A stretch of DNA of 5,877 bases, taken from assembly GCA_937952395.1 (NCBI GenBank), contig CALFYV010000175.1, positions 1 to 5,877 on the forward strand. The letters run 5' to 3'. The notes below the pieces were generated by a model. The model saw only the letters and a list, made by a program, of their open reading frames with translations. It did not search any database and was not told the origin of the DNA. The DNA is from an uncultured Bacteriovoracaceae bacterium (GTDB lineage: Bacteria; Bdellovibrionota; Bacteriovoracia; Bacteriovoracales; Bacteriovoracaceae). Every line of letters begins with the position of its first letter. Position 1 is the stretch's first letter. Positions 5,264-5,877 of the stretch are shown piece by piece. A program made the position numbers and the translations under genes.

Positions 5264-5877
5264 ATGGATATTGCAACCGTCATTGGTCTCGTTCTCGCTT
5301 CAGGTTCTATCTTGGGTTCGATCCTCTCAGGTGGGTCCATTATGGTCTTTGTCGACGTTCCTTCAATCTTCGTCGTAGGTGGAGGGGTTGTAGCGGCACA
5401 ATTTATTAAGTGGCCAATGGAGCAGGTAACATCCTTGGTTAAAGTCTTCATGAAAAGTTTATTTTTTACTCCAGCCGATCCCAAGGCCATGATTGAAGAA
5501 ATTCAAAAACTGGCTGAAACGGCTAGACGTGAATCAGTTTTTGCTCTAGAGAAAGTTCCTATCGAAGATGGTTTTTTGAAAAAAGCAGTGACCTTAGCAG
5601 CGGATAACCGCCCCCCTGAAGTTATTCAGGCCATACTACAACTCGAAATTGATGCCATGGCCGAGCGGCACAAATCAGGAATTGCTATTTTAGCAGGGAT
5701 TGGAGGGGATGGCCCTGCCTTCGGTATGATCGGGACGCTTATTGGTCTGGTGCAAATGTTACAAAACTTATCGGATCCTTCAGCGATCGGTCCTGCTATG
5801 GCCGTTGCCCTTTTGACAACGTTTTATGGCGCTGTACTAGCAAACGCTTTTGCCTTGCCTGTGGCCAACAAGCTCGG
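5264..5877 (+). CDS. motA: Flagellar motor stator protein MotA, sodium-type PomA-like (3' end missing)
   Basis: MotA/PomA forms the ion-driven stator with MotB/PomB in the inner membrane and turns the flagellar rotor. The window ends after 204 codons of an open frame, so roughly the last 50 residues are missing. Membrane segments are at about 3-22, 33-48, 142-166 and 175-198, with a cytoplasmic loop between the second and third. Numbering matches Vibrio PomA: D31, the rotor-contact charges R88, R89 and E96 (in ARRESVFALE), P151 in GPAFGMIGTLIGL, T158, and T185-T186 in AIGPAMAVALLTTFYG. T158 and T186 are positions tied to sodium coupling in PomA, so a sodium-driven motor is inferred. The start ATG has AAGG (5253-5256) 7 nt upstream and opens MDIATVIGLV, like PomA's MDLATLLGLI. 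A sigma28 promoter precedes it. The gene is less AT-rich than pabB. MotB should follow directly outside the window. Confidence 0.96.
   Translation, partial: MDIATVIGLVLASGSILGSILSGGSIMVFVDVPSIFVVGGGVVAAQFIKWPMEQVTSLVKVFMKSLFFTPADPKAMIEEIQKLAETARRESVFALEKVPIEDGFLKKAVTLAADNRPPEVIQAILQLEIDAMAERHKSGIAILAGIGGDGPAFGMIGTLIGLVQMLQNLSDPSAIGPAMAVALLTTFYGAVLANAFALPVANKL

Noticed and set aside
5257..5490. Minus-strand ORF over the start of motA
   Set aside because: It is antisense to the conserved first membrane segments of MotA and its composition is a by-product of that frame.

Overview
This AT-rich window carries six complete genes and one gene cut by the right edge, all on the + strand. No RNA genes, insertion sequences, phage genes or CRISPR arrays were seen. 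It reads as conserved chromosomal core DNA from a flagellated Gram-negative bacterium. The order S6/S18 - DUF2232 membrane protein - L9 - DnaB, the low GC and the PomA-type flagellar stator fit a delta-proteobacterium-like lineage. My best guess is Bdellovibrionota, of the Bacteriovorax/Halobacteriovorax kind. That placement is inference from gene order and composition, not a database match.

Region 1 (1-2270) is a ribosomal-protein operon. It begins with a short leader and a strong ribosome binding site, then a single ORF encoding S6 and S18 as one fused protein (58-663). A multi-pass DUF2232/YybS-type membrane protein (672-1643) and L9 (rplI, 1655-2224) follow with gaps of 8 and 11 nt. A clear intrinsic terminator (2234-2267) ends the block.

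Region 2 (2282-4798) holds the replicative helicase gene dnaB and, 3 nt after it, a chorismate-binding enzyme that best fits aminodeoxychorismate synthase component I (pabB, folate pathway). dnaB starts only 14 nt after the terminator's T-run and has almost no Shine-Dalgarno sequence. This suggests that dnaB-pabB transcription depends on read-through from the ribosomal operon or on an upstream promoter I could not find.

Region 3 (4799-5877) is a separate transcriptional block. A plausible sigma70-type promoter (4863-4890) precedes an unrecognised 75-residue protein (4935-5162) with an HTH-like segment. A good match to a flagellar sigma28 (FliA) promoter (5201-5227) then drives motA (5264 to beyond the window end). 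MotA matches sodium-type PomA proteins in residue numbering and key residues; motB is expected just outside the window.

The most notable feature is the S6-S18 fusion, which covalently joins two proteins that normally form a heterodimer in the 30S platform. I did not find an evidently new multi-gene system.
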